From Lycium barbarum (lineage: Eukaryota; Streptophyta; Magnoliopsida; Solanales; Solanaceae): 64,000 nt of DNA. Positions 23,142 to 34,996 of this stretch are shown here, one piece after another. Under the pieces are notes generated by a model that made no database searches, was not told where the DNA came from, and worked only from the letters and a program-made list of their open reading frames with translations. Position numbers and translations under genes: made by a program. The number at the start of each line of letters is the position of its first letter. The first letter of the stretch is position 1. The stretch lies in contig NC_083337.1 in assembly GCF_019175385.1 (NCBI RefSeq), forward strand, positions 162,453,713 through 162,517,712. Reading direction: 5' to 3'.

Positions 23142-24261
23142 ATGGAAGCTATTTCTCAATTATCATCAACAAGATCTAGGTCATTTGAAAGCTATTTCCA
23201 TGAGGGTGTTGAGCCAATACAAAAAGTAGAACAAGATCAAATGGAACAAGAAGTTTGTTGGATTCAAGAAGAAGAAGAAAATGAGAATAATACAAACACC
23301 CCACAAAATGGTTGGTTCAAGAATATTGAGGAACCATGGCTTAATTGTAGATCCCAAAAGAAGAAAAATCAAGTCTTTCTTGAAGGGTATGTAGAAAATT
23401 CAGATGAAGATGAATTGGGAAGAACAAAGAGTTTAACTGATGATGATTTGGAAGAGCTTAAGGGGTGTTTGGATCTTGGTTTTGGTTTCAGTTATGATGA
23501 AATTCCTGAGCTTTGTAATACTTTGCCAGCGCTTGAACTTTGTTATTCAATGAGCCAAAAGTACCTTGATGAACACCAGAAGTGTCCTGATGCTATGTCT
23601 GATACTGGTTCATCAGGATCTGGTCCTGTTGCTAATTGGAAGATCTCTAGTCCTGGTGAGTTATTTCAGTTAGATTTCTTCTTAAGGGCTTTGAATCTTG
23701 ATATTCTGTTTAGAATTATGTGATGTAGTAGTACTTTTGCAAAGGGCTTTTGAAAATCTTGAATGAAATGACTTCAATTTGTCTGTTAATCTGATTTGTC
23801 ACTGGAAACATGGTTTTTTTTTCCTAGTTAGATTGATGCGTATACTTGAATTACAAGATGAAATTTTGTTAATGATTCCATTTTTAAAGAAAAGGTGCAG
23901 TCTTTGAATCATATTCTGGAACGCTTTGTACCTTACTTTAAGCTTTCTGTGTGGCCTGATCATCATCTTTCTGGAACAAAGACTAAACCCAAACGGAGAA
24001 ATTGTGCAAAACGAAAAATCATCTTTTTAACGTGTGTTTCTTTTGGCCTTTGAAGACCTGAAAGACTTCAAATGGAGTATAGATTTTGTATACAGCTATG
24101 AATATCACTCAGTTTGATCAATTTGTTTGCTCAATTGTCTATGTTTCTTGGCACTAATCCTCAATATTTTATCTACCTCAGGTGATGATCCTGAAGATGT
24201 CAAAGCAAGGCTGAAATATTGGGCTCAAGCTGTCGCGTGCACCGTAAAATTGTGTAATTAG
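23142..24261 (+). CDS. DUF1685 family protein, two exons
   Basis: Exons at 23142-23655 and 24182-24261, joined in frame through GT (23656) and AG (24181), give about 197 residues. The conserved blocks are a central RTKSLTDDDLEELKGCLDLG, then FSYDEIPELCNTLPALELC, and the C-terminal GDDPEDVKARLKYWAQAVAC ending in TVKLCN. These are the hallmarks of the plant DUF1685 family, whose biochemical role is not established. The N-terminal third is acidic and poorly conserved, with an E-rich run near residues 40-50. There is no signal peptide or membrane segment. Reading through the intron would give a 193-residue form ending at 23723 with a different tail; the spliced form matches the family, so I prefer it. 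A TATA box precedes the start. Confidence 0.9.
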
Positions 24262-26804
24262 TAGAGAAGATGAAGGAAGCCAAGAAAAGCTTTATGCAAA
24301 AAAGCAGAGAGATGGAAATTGTGGTCTTTATCTTCATATGGAAGATCACTTGTTGCTCTGCCTGATCCTGTAAGGCTATGGCCACACAGGGCCAAGTTCT
24401 TCTCATGTTTTACCTGGAGACATATTCAAAAAGAATTTTGTCCATGATGGGTAGGCTACTTTATTCCACAAGTAGAAGAAGAATGTACATGAAGAGGAAG
24501 GAGATGATGTTTTAAGGTCTAAGATTAACCCACAACACATGGAATAAATCTGACCCCCAAGATATAACTGTGTGTACCATTGTTGTATCGGTGAATGGAA
24601 GATTGAAGTGAAACCATTTACATAAAATCAATCTCATTGTTCTTCATGTTTTAATTTTGCTTATGTAATGCTGATCCAACACTGTTCTTGGTTAGATTAG
24701 AAATCAATTCTTTTTCCTGCAATGTCTTTTTGAGTACGAGTTTCGGATCCAACTGTAAAGTCTATGGGTTTGGCAGAACTCAGTGCTTTGGTTTTGAACC
24801 TTTTGTATGTGTGAAAAACACGAGATATACGTTTTAGAACCCACAAAGTCTAAATTTTGATCCGTCTTGAGTACCAAGAAATCGTTTAGGATCTTTGTGA
24901 ACAACTTGGTGACTATGCATTAGCTGAGTTTGTTGATAAAATTCTTTCTTTTTTTGCTTACTCATGTTATGCAGCTGAGCAACTAGTTTTGGTTTTTAGT
25001 AATCAAGTTCTTGAATCTTCATAGTTCAATCAGCAATTAATTCTCTTAATCTTTGATTTGTGTTGGGGCGTGGTGGCAATGATGCTTGAAGATTAAGATC
25101 ATGTTAGAACGAATTGCCTAATGCGTACTGTGTTTGAATTATCTTTACCAAAAAATGTTTTTAACATTAGTCCGGAAGATATTCTTTTTTTCCGGAGGGA
25201 TAGAACAATCAAACAATCAATCAATCTCCTTACATGTCAGATCCACTTCTGTTATGTTAACTACTCTTCTTAAAATATCCTTGAAACGTGTAACATATTT
25301 AAGTAATATCCTTTTCCAAATGACTCTCTATAAATTCAATTTGATCACACTTTACATGCCTATGGCATACTGTTCTACACCTGTCGATGCCTTTTTAAGC
25401 CTGCAGAAAGAGGAATCTAAAATGAAGGTTTGAGTGGAATATTGTTTACAACTTGAAAGTAAAGGTGAGACCTTTGAGCTAATAGAAAGAAACACGCAAA
25501 GAGTCTTACTCTAAAAGATAAAAAAGCATATTCCGATTCTGCAAGTCGTGTTTGATGATAGCCACATAGTATGAGCGCCTCATCCTTAAATATTCGATGG
25601 AGAAATTGTATCCCGATATGTCATATTCCTCCTTTCCCTTTTTCCTCCCGCTAAATAACAACAGTTTCTTGAAAAAGATTATGCGCGATGAGTGTAATAA
25701 TCACCTCGTGCGATTGGTCTTTACATATAAAGGGTCTTGTATGCACAACTCAGAATTTCCACAACTATAACTCAACCTTCAAAGTTAATCCTCCAAGATT
25801 GGTGAGCATGACCAATGGCGTACCAGCATATTTGAAACAAGCATATGTATAATGCCGTTCATAGCTTTTACAGACAATCTATTTTAATTGAGATGACAAC
25901 ATGCTTATATATCAATCTACTTTTATTTTTACATATTTATTGAGAGGAACGAGTTTACACAGCCAAAGTACATCAACGAGGAAAAAAGAAGGGGTCGGAG
26001 GACAAGCTCGCTTGTTTCATAGGCAGGGAAGAAGGAAAAAGACAGAACAATGTAAAGCTTCCAACTAAGTAGATATGCTGGACTCTAAGACTTGCCTTAT
26101 AGAATCTTTCAGTAGTCCTGAAAGGTAAAAACAGAATTTATTTGTTAGCTTAGGTAAAATCAATAGCGCTTAATGCAGATGAAGATCAATATTATTGAAG
26201 ATCATCATCATTCTATGAAGGTGCTTAGTACAGACACATTCTTTCAAACTTCAATCCTGTTCAGATGCCATATCTAGCTTAGGTGAACTATGATACACGA
26301 TGATTACACTACAAACATGATACTTAAACATATGTAATTAGGTGTTTTGATAATCCAGTGTGCAATTGAGAATTTGAAAATTGGTTGATCAGTAAATAAT
26401 TTTCTGGGTAATTTTTGAGAGGGAAGTCCAGAGACATTTCAAAGAAACTATTAAATGTCAATCTCTGAAAAAGTAAAAACAAATCATTAGAATTATTTTT
26501 GCTTCTGCTAAATTTGTAAAGATTAGGTGGAAAACGATAGAATAGTATGGAAATAATGATGAGAATAGTAAATTGGATTTACTTCCATCACTTGTATTTA
26601 CTCGTATCTAATAGTATGAAGTGTGGTTAGTTTGTCATCTCATTGCTAAGAGGTTTATGATGCTATTCACAGTGTATCCATCACCAAGGTGTTCGTTTAC
26701 CCTTTTCATTTTTGATGAAGTGTTAAACTAAGAAAAGGAATAGATGAAGCAATAATAAGAAATATAAAGAAGAAAGAGAGAGAGAAACTGCCAAACCTGG
26801 GTGC
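24262..26804. other. 3' region of the DUF1685 gene, then intergenic DNA
   Basis: The first few hundred bases are probably 3' untranslated DNA. Beyond that I see no exon, repeat boundary or RNA gene. The 99-codon plus ORF at 25134-25433 has no recognisable domain. Confidence 0.4.
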
Positions 26805-29800
26805 TCAAGACGAACCCAGCAGATTTTGTATATCTTTCTGTAAAAGAACAAGAAAAAGGAAAATTAGTAATGAGCTTCACCAGTATTTATTTTTCCTATC
26901 TGATGAGCAATAATACGTATCAACTGGTAATCTTTATGTTCCTTCTGCACTATATCATCATAAACATGATGGAAAATTGAGCAAAATGAAGAGAAAAATT
27001 TACTCCATATCAGCAATCTTCCATTTGAGACCAGAAAGTTTTTCCATTTATTTCATGAACCTTTAAGGAAAAGGTAGAATGTGAATGAACAAAGGAAAGA
27101 CAGTTAAAAGTTTACCTCAAACTGAAGAGGTGGTGTCTTGGGTGCATATCGTTCCACAACCTTCCCTTCTTTGTTCACAAGGAATTTGGTGAAGTTCCAC
27201 TTGACAGCATTTCCAAGGAAACCACCTTTCTCTGATTTTAAGAACTTGTAAAGTGGTGCAGCATTATCCCCGTTCACATCAACCTGTGGAATGAAAGAAC
27301 TTCCTTAAACGATGTTGAGTTGACAATTGACATTATATACCACATTCATCTTAAAGAGAGAGTGTGTGTGCGCGCGTGTGTATAGTTGAATACATATAAC
27401 ATAGTACAAGTAACTGAGAATAGAAAGGGAGATCGTCTTGAATTTCATCTTATGTTCCATAGCTTATTACCTGAGGAAATCATATAGAAGAATGGGGTGA
27501 TAAGAGACAGAGAGACAAGGCACAACATTTGTGCAGTTCTCCAGTTATGAAATACTCCCTCCTTCCTAATTTATGTGAAGGTGTTTGACTGGGCACAAAT
27601 TTTTAAAAATAATGGAAGACTTTTGAAACTTGTGATTAAAATAAGGTATAGATATTTGTGTGGCTATTAATCATATGATTAAGGGGAAAATGGATATTTT
27701 AAAGTTAGGTTCTTATTCCCTCTGTTTCAGTTTGTTTGTCTTAGTTTGACTTGACACGGAGCTTAAAAAAATAAAGAAAACTTTTTAATCTTGTGGTCAA
27801 CAAAAGATGTGTAAAAAAAAAAAGATATGTGCAACGTACCAAAATGCCCTTTGAATTTTGTTGTCTTAAATAGTCATGTGGATGTTGGGTGTAAAAAGTC
27901 ATTAAATATAGAAAGTGACATTCTTTTTTAAATAGACTAAAAAGGAAAGTAAGATAACCAAATTGAAACAGAGGGGTACTAAATATAGAAAGGTGTCATT
28001 CTTTTGGGACGGACTAAAAAGGAAAGAGTGTCACATAAATTGGGACAGAGGGATTAAATACTTATCTAATTGTTCGAGAAAAAACAAAAATATGGGACAA
28101 GGCATATCCTGAGTTAGATACATACTCAGAAAATGCTTATTTAATCACCTAACAGTGCCGAACAAGATGACATAACCAACTTTTGCATGACACATCTAAA
28201 GTTTGGACTGTTCACTGAGCTACTGAAAAGTAGTGTGCATCTACTTATCATAGAGTTCAGAGGTTCCAAGACAACCTTTAAAGAAAAATTGATTGTTGAC
28301 TCTTCACAGGTTAATAGTTTTGGGAAAAAAGAGGAAGTTCTTGTGTGCAGTATCGCAAAATATTCAAGAAAAGTATCTGTGATCTAGAAAATGATTTGAG
28401 TTATAAACTTTTGCGTTATCATATAATAGCTGTTACCTTTTCAAATACAGGGAATTCAGCTTTGAACCTGGAGCATACAGTTTGCTGAATCTCCTCATTA
28501 GTTCCGGGCTCTTGCCACAGAAACTGGTTACAAGGAAATGCCAAAATTTCAAAACCTGAAATAGAACTTATATAATTATTCTTGTGACCACGTAATATGG
28601 TTTAATATCAGATAAATTCACTACAGACTGAAATTGAAGAAATAAACTTGTAAAAATGAATTACCAACCTTGATCTTTGTACTTCTCATACAAAACATTC
28701 AGCTCCTTGTAGTTTGAATCTGTTAACCCACTGCAACGAAAATAGATAAATCAAAATAGGTGAAGACTGGAAAGATTGCCTTCAATAATATTCATGTTTT
28801 ATCCTCTATTTAGGCATAAATTAACAGGTGTTTTTAAACTTCAATAGAGCAACAAAGCTAGCAAAAAACAATTAAGATTTGTACGTCTTATTATTCTAAA
28901 ATTTCAAAAGGTGTGGATCGAATAAAGTATACCATTGACCTAAGAAATAGAGGCACTTATCACTTATCAAAAATAAAGAAATACAGGCACTTACCAGTTT
29001 CAGCATGCGAGAAATTTACAAATACTATAATTCTCCTATTCAACAATATAAGGCAGCTGGTTCCCATAAATTTAAGCTATTCTTGAGCATTTAGTTATGG
29101 ATATTGTGATATGTCGTCACCAATCAGCATGAACAACTAAGACAGTCAAAAAAACTATCTGAACACTAATCTCAATTTTTTGTTACGGCATTCTTTTGCA
29201 AATGAACTATAAGTTAAATAGCTTCAAGAAGTTTAAAGAACCAGCTAGCAAGTTTTCTAGTCAGGGAAGCCAAGAAAAGGATGCACAAGGACAAAAGTAA
29301 ATTAAAATAGAAAGATACCCTGAAGGAATTTGCCAACTAGCAAAAACAATATTCATTAGAATAACAGAAATAACCCCCAAAAGGAGTACATCTAGTTTGC
29401 GGCAATTAACACTATCATTGTACAGTAAAATGTAAATGCCTCGACTGGCACAATGTTTGACATATTCTTTTTCGATGAGTAACTAAATCTTAGTCACACT
29501 TATTCCCACGTTGCTATAACTTATAAGTCTAATTAGTGAAGCAGTTGACACTCTTCTAAAAGGAAACCAAGTTTACACCTGATCGCAGCGATCAAGCAAG
29601 AATCCAGGACAGAAACTAGATCACTTCACTTACCATTTTGATGCAACGTTGACAATAAGAAGAACCTTTCCCCTATAATTGCTCAAAGGTACCTCATTTC
29701 CCGATATATCCTGCATTTTCAATCTCATTAGCAAGCTTAAAAAACAATGTTCTAATAGAAAAAAACTTCCAGTCAGAAGCTGCTTAATTCTTCCATAATT

Positions 29801-30464
29801 TGTTAATCTTTCAATAGTTCAAACCTTTTGAATTCCAACAATAGTAAAATTTCTGAAATAGTAATCCAATCATTATGCCCAATAGTTTTAATTGTGTTCT
29901 GAACTAGTTTAACATTTCATCTCAAATTCACAATAAGTGACTGAAGATCCAAGTTATATATAGCACCAAATAGCAGAAATTTGAATTAAACTTCACTAAA
30001 TCCAAATTAAACTCAAGATAAGTGGATCACAAAATTGAGAAGTAAAAAGAGAAAAGCAAACAGTATTTCAAAGTGAATATCAGTATCTGCAAAATTTTGA
30101 GAAAAGATAAAATATATAGTAACAAGTAGGTATTACAGAGATGAAACCAAAGAACAATAAAATACAAATTTCAAAAGCAATATGCAATAAAAATTGAATC
30201 TTTAACAAATTTTAAAAGTCATATGCAATAAAAATTGAATCTTTCTTCAACTTTCAGGATAAAAAATCAAAACCAAAACTTGAATGCTAAAGAACTAAGA
30301 AACCCAAAAGTGTGTACCTTGACAGTGAAATCATAAATAGATTTGGGGGATCCTTCAGCCATATTTTTTTGAGGAGAAGAAAAAGTTGGGTATCTATAGA
30401 CCAAGTACAAACCAAGAACAAAGAACAAGGGAGCTGTCAAATTGGTGAAACTTTGCAAATCCAT
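26805..30464 (-). CDS. GPX: Thiol-type glutathione peroxidase, six exons
   Basis: Exons (5' to 3'): 30464-30318, 29710-29634, 28730-28669, 28555-28437, 27283-27116, 26837-26805. All join in frame with GT/AG borders, giving 201 residues. The family reduces lipid and other hydroperoxides; plant members use cysteine instead of selenocysteine and are mostly recharged by thioredoxin. Visible signatures are Cys75 in VNVASKCGLT, FPCNQF, Gln110, a second redox cysteine at Cys123 ([11 protein letters not shown]), and Trp164-Asn165 in KWNFTKF. The FLWQEPGT loop resembles Arabidopsis GPX4/GPX5, though I cannot fix the orthologue. Residues 10-22 form a hydrophobic segment, suggesting a signal anchor or targeting sequence. 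An internal Met35 would give a soluble form. Intron 4 holds nested MITEs. Confidence 0.93.
27551..28054. mobile_element. Stowaway-like MITE in GPX intron 4 (outer element)
   Basis: The left end CTCCCTCCTTCCTAATTTAT and the right end TCACATAAATTGGGACAGAG plus GGA form inverted ends next to TA. The interior has the family words GACTTTTGAAACTTGTG and GACTAAAAAGGAAAGAGTG. It is split by a second element (27717-27978). It lies between GPX exons 4 and 5, well clear of splice sites. Confidence 0.75.
27717..27978. mobile_element. Second Stowaway-like MITE nested in the first
   Basis: Inverted ends CCCTCTGTTTCAGTTTGTTT and ACCAAATTGAAACAGAGGGG sit inside the 27551-28054 element. The inner words TTTTTAATCTTGTGGTC and AATAGACTAAAAAGGAAAG mark a related but distinct subfamily. 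Confidence 0.75.
30178..30243. repeat. Short tandem repeat in GPX intron 1
   Basis: TATGCAATAAAAATTGAATC occurs twice, about 43 bases apart, separated by TTTAACAAATTTTAAAAGTCA. Confidence 0.8.
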
Positions 30465-30488
30465 CTTCTTGTTTTGCCTACTCTATGC

Positions 30489-30495
30489 ATATATA
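30489..30495 (-). promoter_or_regulatory. TATA-like element just upstream of GPX
   Basis: On the minus strand this reads TATATAT within GGCTATATATGCATAG. It lies only about 25 bases upstream of the first GPX ATG (30464), so a start site at the usual distance would fall at or after that ATG. The next in-frame ATG is Met35 (codon at 30362-30360). Confidence 0.5.
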
Positions 30496-30751
30496 GCCAA
30501 AAAGGGATAATGGGGTAGTCAAAGAAGGAAATCCAATAAGATATTGTGTAAAGAAAGTGAAATTTATTACTCTAATAATTAGTTGATTTGATATGGAAAA
30601 TGAGCTCTTAATTTTGGTAGGCGGTTCTGCCATGTGAAATTATGAACTGTTTGCTGACTAGTGAGGCAGATGTGAATATAAAAAGATTTTTTGGTCCAGT
30701 TTTTGGTGAAATTTGAACTGTGTATAAGCTGTAAAAATAAGACTAAAGGAG

Positions 30752-31376
30752 CCGATGGACATGATTTAAAATTATAAGATGATCAAGATAGATTTAAAGT
30801 AGAAATTTTATTTGGACATGATTTGAAATTATGAGATGATCAAGATGAGTTGAAGTTGAAGTTTTGTTTGGACATGCAATTTGAATTTGTTAAGTTATAT
30901 TCTTTCTTATAGACATAAATCAAAAACTCCATAAATTGCGAAAATCATCAAAGCTTTCCCAATTCTTATACAATCTTACCAAATGAGCAAGTCATAATTC
31001 ATAACAAAATTAATATGCTACAGAAGTTCTTTCTCAAAAATACAACATTAATGATCAAACGTTAGTTTAATAAAATGAAAAATTGAACATGAGTTGTAGT
31101 GTAACTACACTTTAATATAATCATCTCACATGGTTAGTAAGAGTAAATTTGTTATAAATATATTACCAAGTTGTAGACCTTTTAATATTTGACATAAATG
31201 GTTAGTAAACATGATTGGTAATTTATTTACCAACTTATGGATCTATTTTTACAAAATATAAACTTATGGATCAACTTTTACATTTAAAAAAATTGAAATC
31301 GTGATTTGAATCATGCCTTTTTGGATGATTTGAATTTAATCTCATGAGATTAAATCGCATGTTCAAACGCGTACTA
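30752..31376. mobile_element. About 610-bp inverted-repeat MITE, copy 2
   Basis: This is the same family as 7281-7892. The left side is AGGAGCCGATGGACATGATT and the right end is the mirror CATGTTCAAACGCGTAC, with TAA on each side. The central block (30880-31270) matches the other copy almost word for word. The left arm carries an extra duplicated stretch of ATGATTTGAAATTATGAGATG. It lies about 290 bp upstream of the GPX start codon. Confidence 0.75.
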
Positions 31377-31504
31377 AAAAGTAAATACTCAAACTTAATT
31401 TTAGTTTTTTTGTTGGTCATGAACCTTAATATTAGTTGACTATTTTTTTATGTTCAAATTTATCTGTTTTAGGCATTTTATCTTTATATAAATAGCGGGA
31501 CGAA

Positions 31505-31609
31505 ACAACCTCTCTGCCGATCAAAAGGTAAAGGTAAGGTCTGCGTATACTCTACCCTTTCCAGACCTCACATGGTGGGATTATACCGGGTATGTTGTTG
31601 TTGTTGTTG
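31505..31609 (-). mobile_element. Solanaceae SINE-like repeat, copy b
   Basis: The minus strand begins with CAACAACAACAACAACATACC and continues CGGTATAATCCCACCATGTG, GTCTGGAAAGGGTAGAGTAT and CAGACCTTACC. This is the family also seen at 45500, 46338, 54010 and 61534. The repeats are non-coding. Confidence 0.8.
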
Positions 31610-32626
31610 ACGGATTTATTAGTTATTTTTTTTAGCTAATATAAATAGTTATATACGATTAGGCATATATGATAGATGAATTATTCGTCTGCGGACTATT
31701 TTTTTAATTTAAGCGGTTAGATTGACGATTTTTTGGTTTATTATCTATTCAGTTGTTCTTTTTCTTTTATTATTGTTTGTCTATATGCTTTTTCTCTCCA
31801 TAGACATGATTTTGTTTTCATTTAAAGTAAAATGGGAGTCCCATAACCAATTTATTGAGAAGGATCCATGGACCATACATGAATCTTTCCCTTAAAATGG
31901 ACACATGCATGTTTCATTTATCACGAGAAACAATTAGCACTCGAAGTATTTTGAAGTCACTTGGAGGGAGGGCAAGCTGGGTCCTGTCACTGTTAGAGTT
32001 GAGTTATAGTTGGCAGATGGGATCTAATTTATTATAGGAAGGGATGGTGATTACCAGATAGAATCAATGTTTAATGGAAAATGACCAAAATCACTTCTTG
32101 TGAAAATTAGTATGATTAGAAAAATTAGTTTGATGGCTTTCTACAATAGTAACATAAGTTCGATGACTTTTTATGAAATCAACCCAATATACAGGAAGGT
32201 AATCAAAGTAAAAGGTGTAAGTGATGACAATGTATTACTATGTAATAAATGCTTCTAAGAAATAACCCCTTTTGGATTCTCCCCTGTTGTCCCAAGCATC
32301 TTTTTAAGATCGAACCAAAACTGCCTTTCAAGAATATTATTCTCCTTTCCAATAGTAGGTGTTTAGGTGGCTATTAAAACCTCAATCATGTGCCTTTAAT
32401 TAAGCAATAGTTTTATTCACATCTGACATCTCTCTACATTATTGACATAGTAGTTACACAAAATCTTTGTAACAAATTGTACAAATGTGCATTACTTAAA
32501 GGTTTGGGTCAAAATCTAAGGAATTCGCATGACGAAATAAAGATTGAGATTTGAGAAGCATCCAAATAGGCACATGAAATTTAGCTTTTTCAAAGACAAA
32601 AAAGAAAAAGAAAAAAAAAGAGGACG
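31610..32626. other. Intergenic DNA, no gene seen
   Basis: A 60-codon ORF (31855-32037) lacks recognisable features. No repeat boundaries are clear. Confidence 0.4.
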
Positions 32627-32636
32627 TTGTGAATTG

Positions 32637-33910
32637 GAGTTAATTCCTTGGATGGTCACCCAAGTTTAGAGAATTTCCTACAAAGGTCACTTTTGTTTCA
32701 TTTAGTACAATAAGCTCATTCAAGTATCACTATTTTCCTCAAAAAGTACCTAGACACTTCAAAAACCTCTTTCTCTTCTAGTTGGCATGCCATGTCACTA
32801 AAACCTCATTTTTTTATTTTAATAATAGACATATTTAACTCATCAAACTCATTTACTCAAATTTATATTTTATACCCAATTAAATATCTCATGGTTAAAA
32901 AGCGACAAAAGAATCAAATCATACTTTTGATTAAGCCACTTTTTCAAATCTAAATTCTTTTTAATCTCTATTCAAACATATTATCTTTCAAGTTAAATTA
33001 AAGTTCAAGTAATTTAATCTTTCCAATCAAATTCAAGTTTTATTAAATAACGTATTTTTTCCACATTAAACAATGTATTATTTCCATTAAAATTCAAGTT
33101 TTATTAAATAACATATTTTTTTCCACATTAAACAATGTATTCTTTCCACACTAAAATATAATTACACACATAACACAAAAATTACATTTGTATTGGTTTA
33201 ACTTTTAAAAAATTTAATAAAATCGTATATTTAAAAAATAAAGTTAGTGTAAATTTTTTCTCTTTATTTTTAGTTATCTATTCTAATATATGTAGTGCAA
33301 AATTTTTTGCATTTCCATTTTCATACCATCAAGGTCTTTTTATTTCTCATGCAAAAGATATAGAATTTTCATTACTATAATACTTATTTTAAAATATTAT
33401 ATTATAACTCTTATTTTTTATTTTGAAATATTCTATTATTAGTCTTATATGAAATATAAAATATTCTTAATTTATTTCATGCTATGATATAAATATTCCA
33501 ACTTGTCACATGTTAATACCTAGCAATATATTAAACTAAAGCTCTAAACAATTTTTTTATATTTTAATACTTATCTATAGAATTAAAAAAAAAAAAAACT
33601 CTCTTTTAATTCTAATTCATTAGATTACATGCTAGTTTGTTCCAATGAGCTTTTTAACCGGGTCATATTTGATTAGATATAAAATATGAATTTGATTAAA
33701 TGATTTTGATGAGTTAAATAAGTCTATTATTAAAAAATATGAAGCTCTAATGACGTGGCATGCCAACTAAGAGAGAATGAGGCTTTTGAGGTGTTTAGTA
33801 TTTTTTGAGGAAAATAGTAATACTTGAATGACTTTATTGTCCTTAATGAAACAAAAGTGACTTTTGTAGGAAATTCTCTAAACTTGGGTGACCATCCAAG
33901 AAATTAACTC
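32637..33910. mobile_element. Mutator-like element with long inverted arms, 1.27 kb
   Basis: Termini GAGTTAATTCCTTGGATGG and the complement ending AAATTAACTC are flanked by a perfect 10-bp repeat TTGTGAATTG (32627-32636, 33911-33920). The first and last 140 or so bases are strongly complementary, including GGTCACCCAAGTTTAGAGAA and TCACTTTTGTTTCATT. Complementarity continues more weakly inward (CATGCCATGTCACTAAAACC against GACGTGGCATGCC). No transposase is seen. Its GAGT...ACTC ends are shared with the 7917-10183 element. Confidence 0.85.
33031..33142. repeat. Tandem repeat of about 64 bp inside the Mutator-like element
   Basis: AATTCAAGTTTTATTAAATAA followed by TTTTTTCCACATTAAACAATGTATT occurs twice in succession. 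Confidence 0.8.
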
Positions 33911-34181
33911 TTGTGAATTGATATAAGGAATTAATTTAAAGAAAAGAAAAAATGAAAAAATTAATCTCATTACCATCAAAGCATTCACCCTTACTTATTT
34001 GTTTAATTGTTGTTGCTTATTGTTTTTCTTTGGTTGTAAAGACAAACCGTTAGCGTTCATCTCCACTCTTAACGTTAATCATTGATGATAACATTTCATT
34101 GGTGCTATTATCGTACCCTTAATTTTTATGCTCGATTAAAAGTTTGTTAGGTCGACTATATAAATCTTTCATGTGGACATA

Positions 34182-34996
34182 AGGCTTCATTTGTTTTCAT
34201 TAAAATTAAGACGTCTGAATCTGAATACACGTGTGAATGATTAAGATGTTGTCTCTAGATCTGAACACTGAATGATTTAGACTGTTTGTTTTCTCAACAT
34301 CTGAATGCGCATAATGTATTTATTTAAACACAATAAATATACAATTCAAATAAAATCGAAACTAAAAATTAGAAAATAAATACAAATTTAATAAAATAAA
34401 AATATTATTTGATAAAAATATGAAACATTTATGTTTGATAGTAATGATGGAGATGTTTGTAGTGATGGATGGGGTTTTTGGGGGTGGGGGGTAAGGAAGG
34501 GTTAGTAGGTGGGTGGGTTACGGTGGTGGTGATAAGGTGGGTCTAGGGGTAGGGTGGGTGGTGGTGAGGGGGTGGTTGGGGTAAGGTAAGTGGGTGGTGA
34601 ATGTGGTGATGGGTAGGTTTGTGGAGTGGGGGCGAAGGTTGGGGTCGTGTTGGTGGTGAGTGGGGGGTAGGGTTGGGGTGTGGGTGGTGGGTGGTGAAGG
34701 GTTGGGGTGGGTGGTGGTGGTAGGTAGTGGTGGGGGTGGGTAGGTGGGGTAGTGGTGGGGGATAAGTAGGGGTGGGGTGGTGGGAGTAAGGGGATGGGAG
34801 AAGATGGAGCCGGTGGTAAAAATTATCCATAAAAAATATCTCTTAATGATATTAAGACTTTGTTTAAGATCTTAATGATTAAGATCCATTCACACCAAAT
34901 AAGTGCTTAGATCTTAATGAAAACAAATGCACTTAATGGTCTAAGGTCTGAACCATTCAGATTCAGACCTCCGTTAAGTGCAAACAAATGACGCCT
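34182..34996. mobile_element. Inverted-repeat element with a G-rich minisatellite core
   Basis: The left end AGGCTTCATTTGTTTTCATT and the right end AAACAAATGACGCCT are complementary, and so are the inner blocks GTCTGAATCTGAATAC and ATTCAGATTCAGACC. The roughly 815-bp element encloses a G-rich tract (34460-34800). Termini and size suggest a hAT-type MITE, but I could not see a clean 8-bp target duplication. Confidence 0.65.
34460..34800 (+). repeat. G-rich GGTGGG-type minisatellite
   Basis: About 340 bases made mostly of GGTGGTGG, GGGTGGG and GTAGGGTGGG variants, all G on the plus strand. Many runs of three or more G lie close together, so stable G-quadruplexes are possible. The minus-strand ORF at 34543-34830 is a Pro/His/Thr-rich translation of this repeat, not a gene. 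Confidence 0.9.

Noticed and set aside
23142..23723. Unspliced 193-residue reading of the DUF1685 gene as the main product
   Set aside because: A conventional intron restores the conserved GDDPEDVKARLKYWAQAVAC C terminus; the unspliced tail has no family match.
34543..34830. 95-codon Pro/His/Thr-rich minus-strand ORF
   Set aside because: It is the reverse-strand reading of the G-rich minisatellite; repeat arrays without T/A on one strand give stop-free frames by default.
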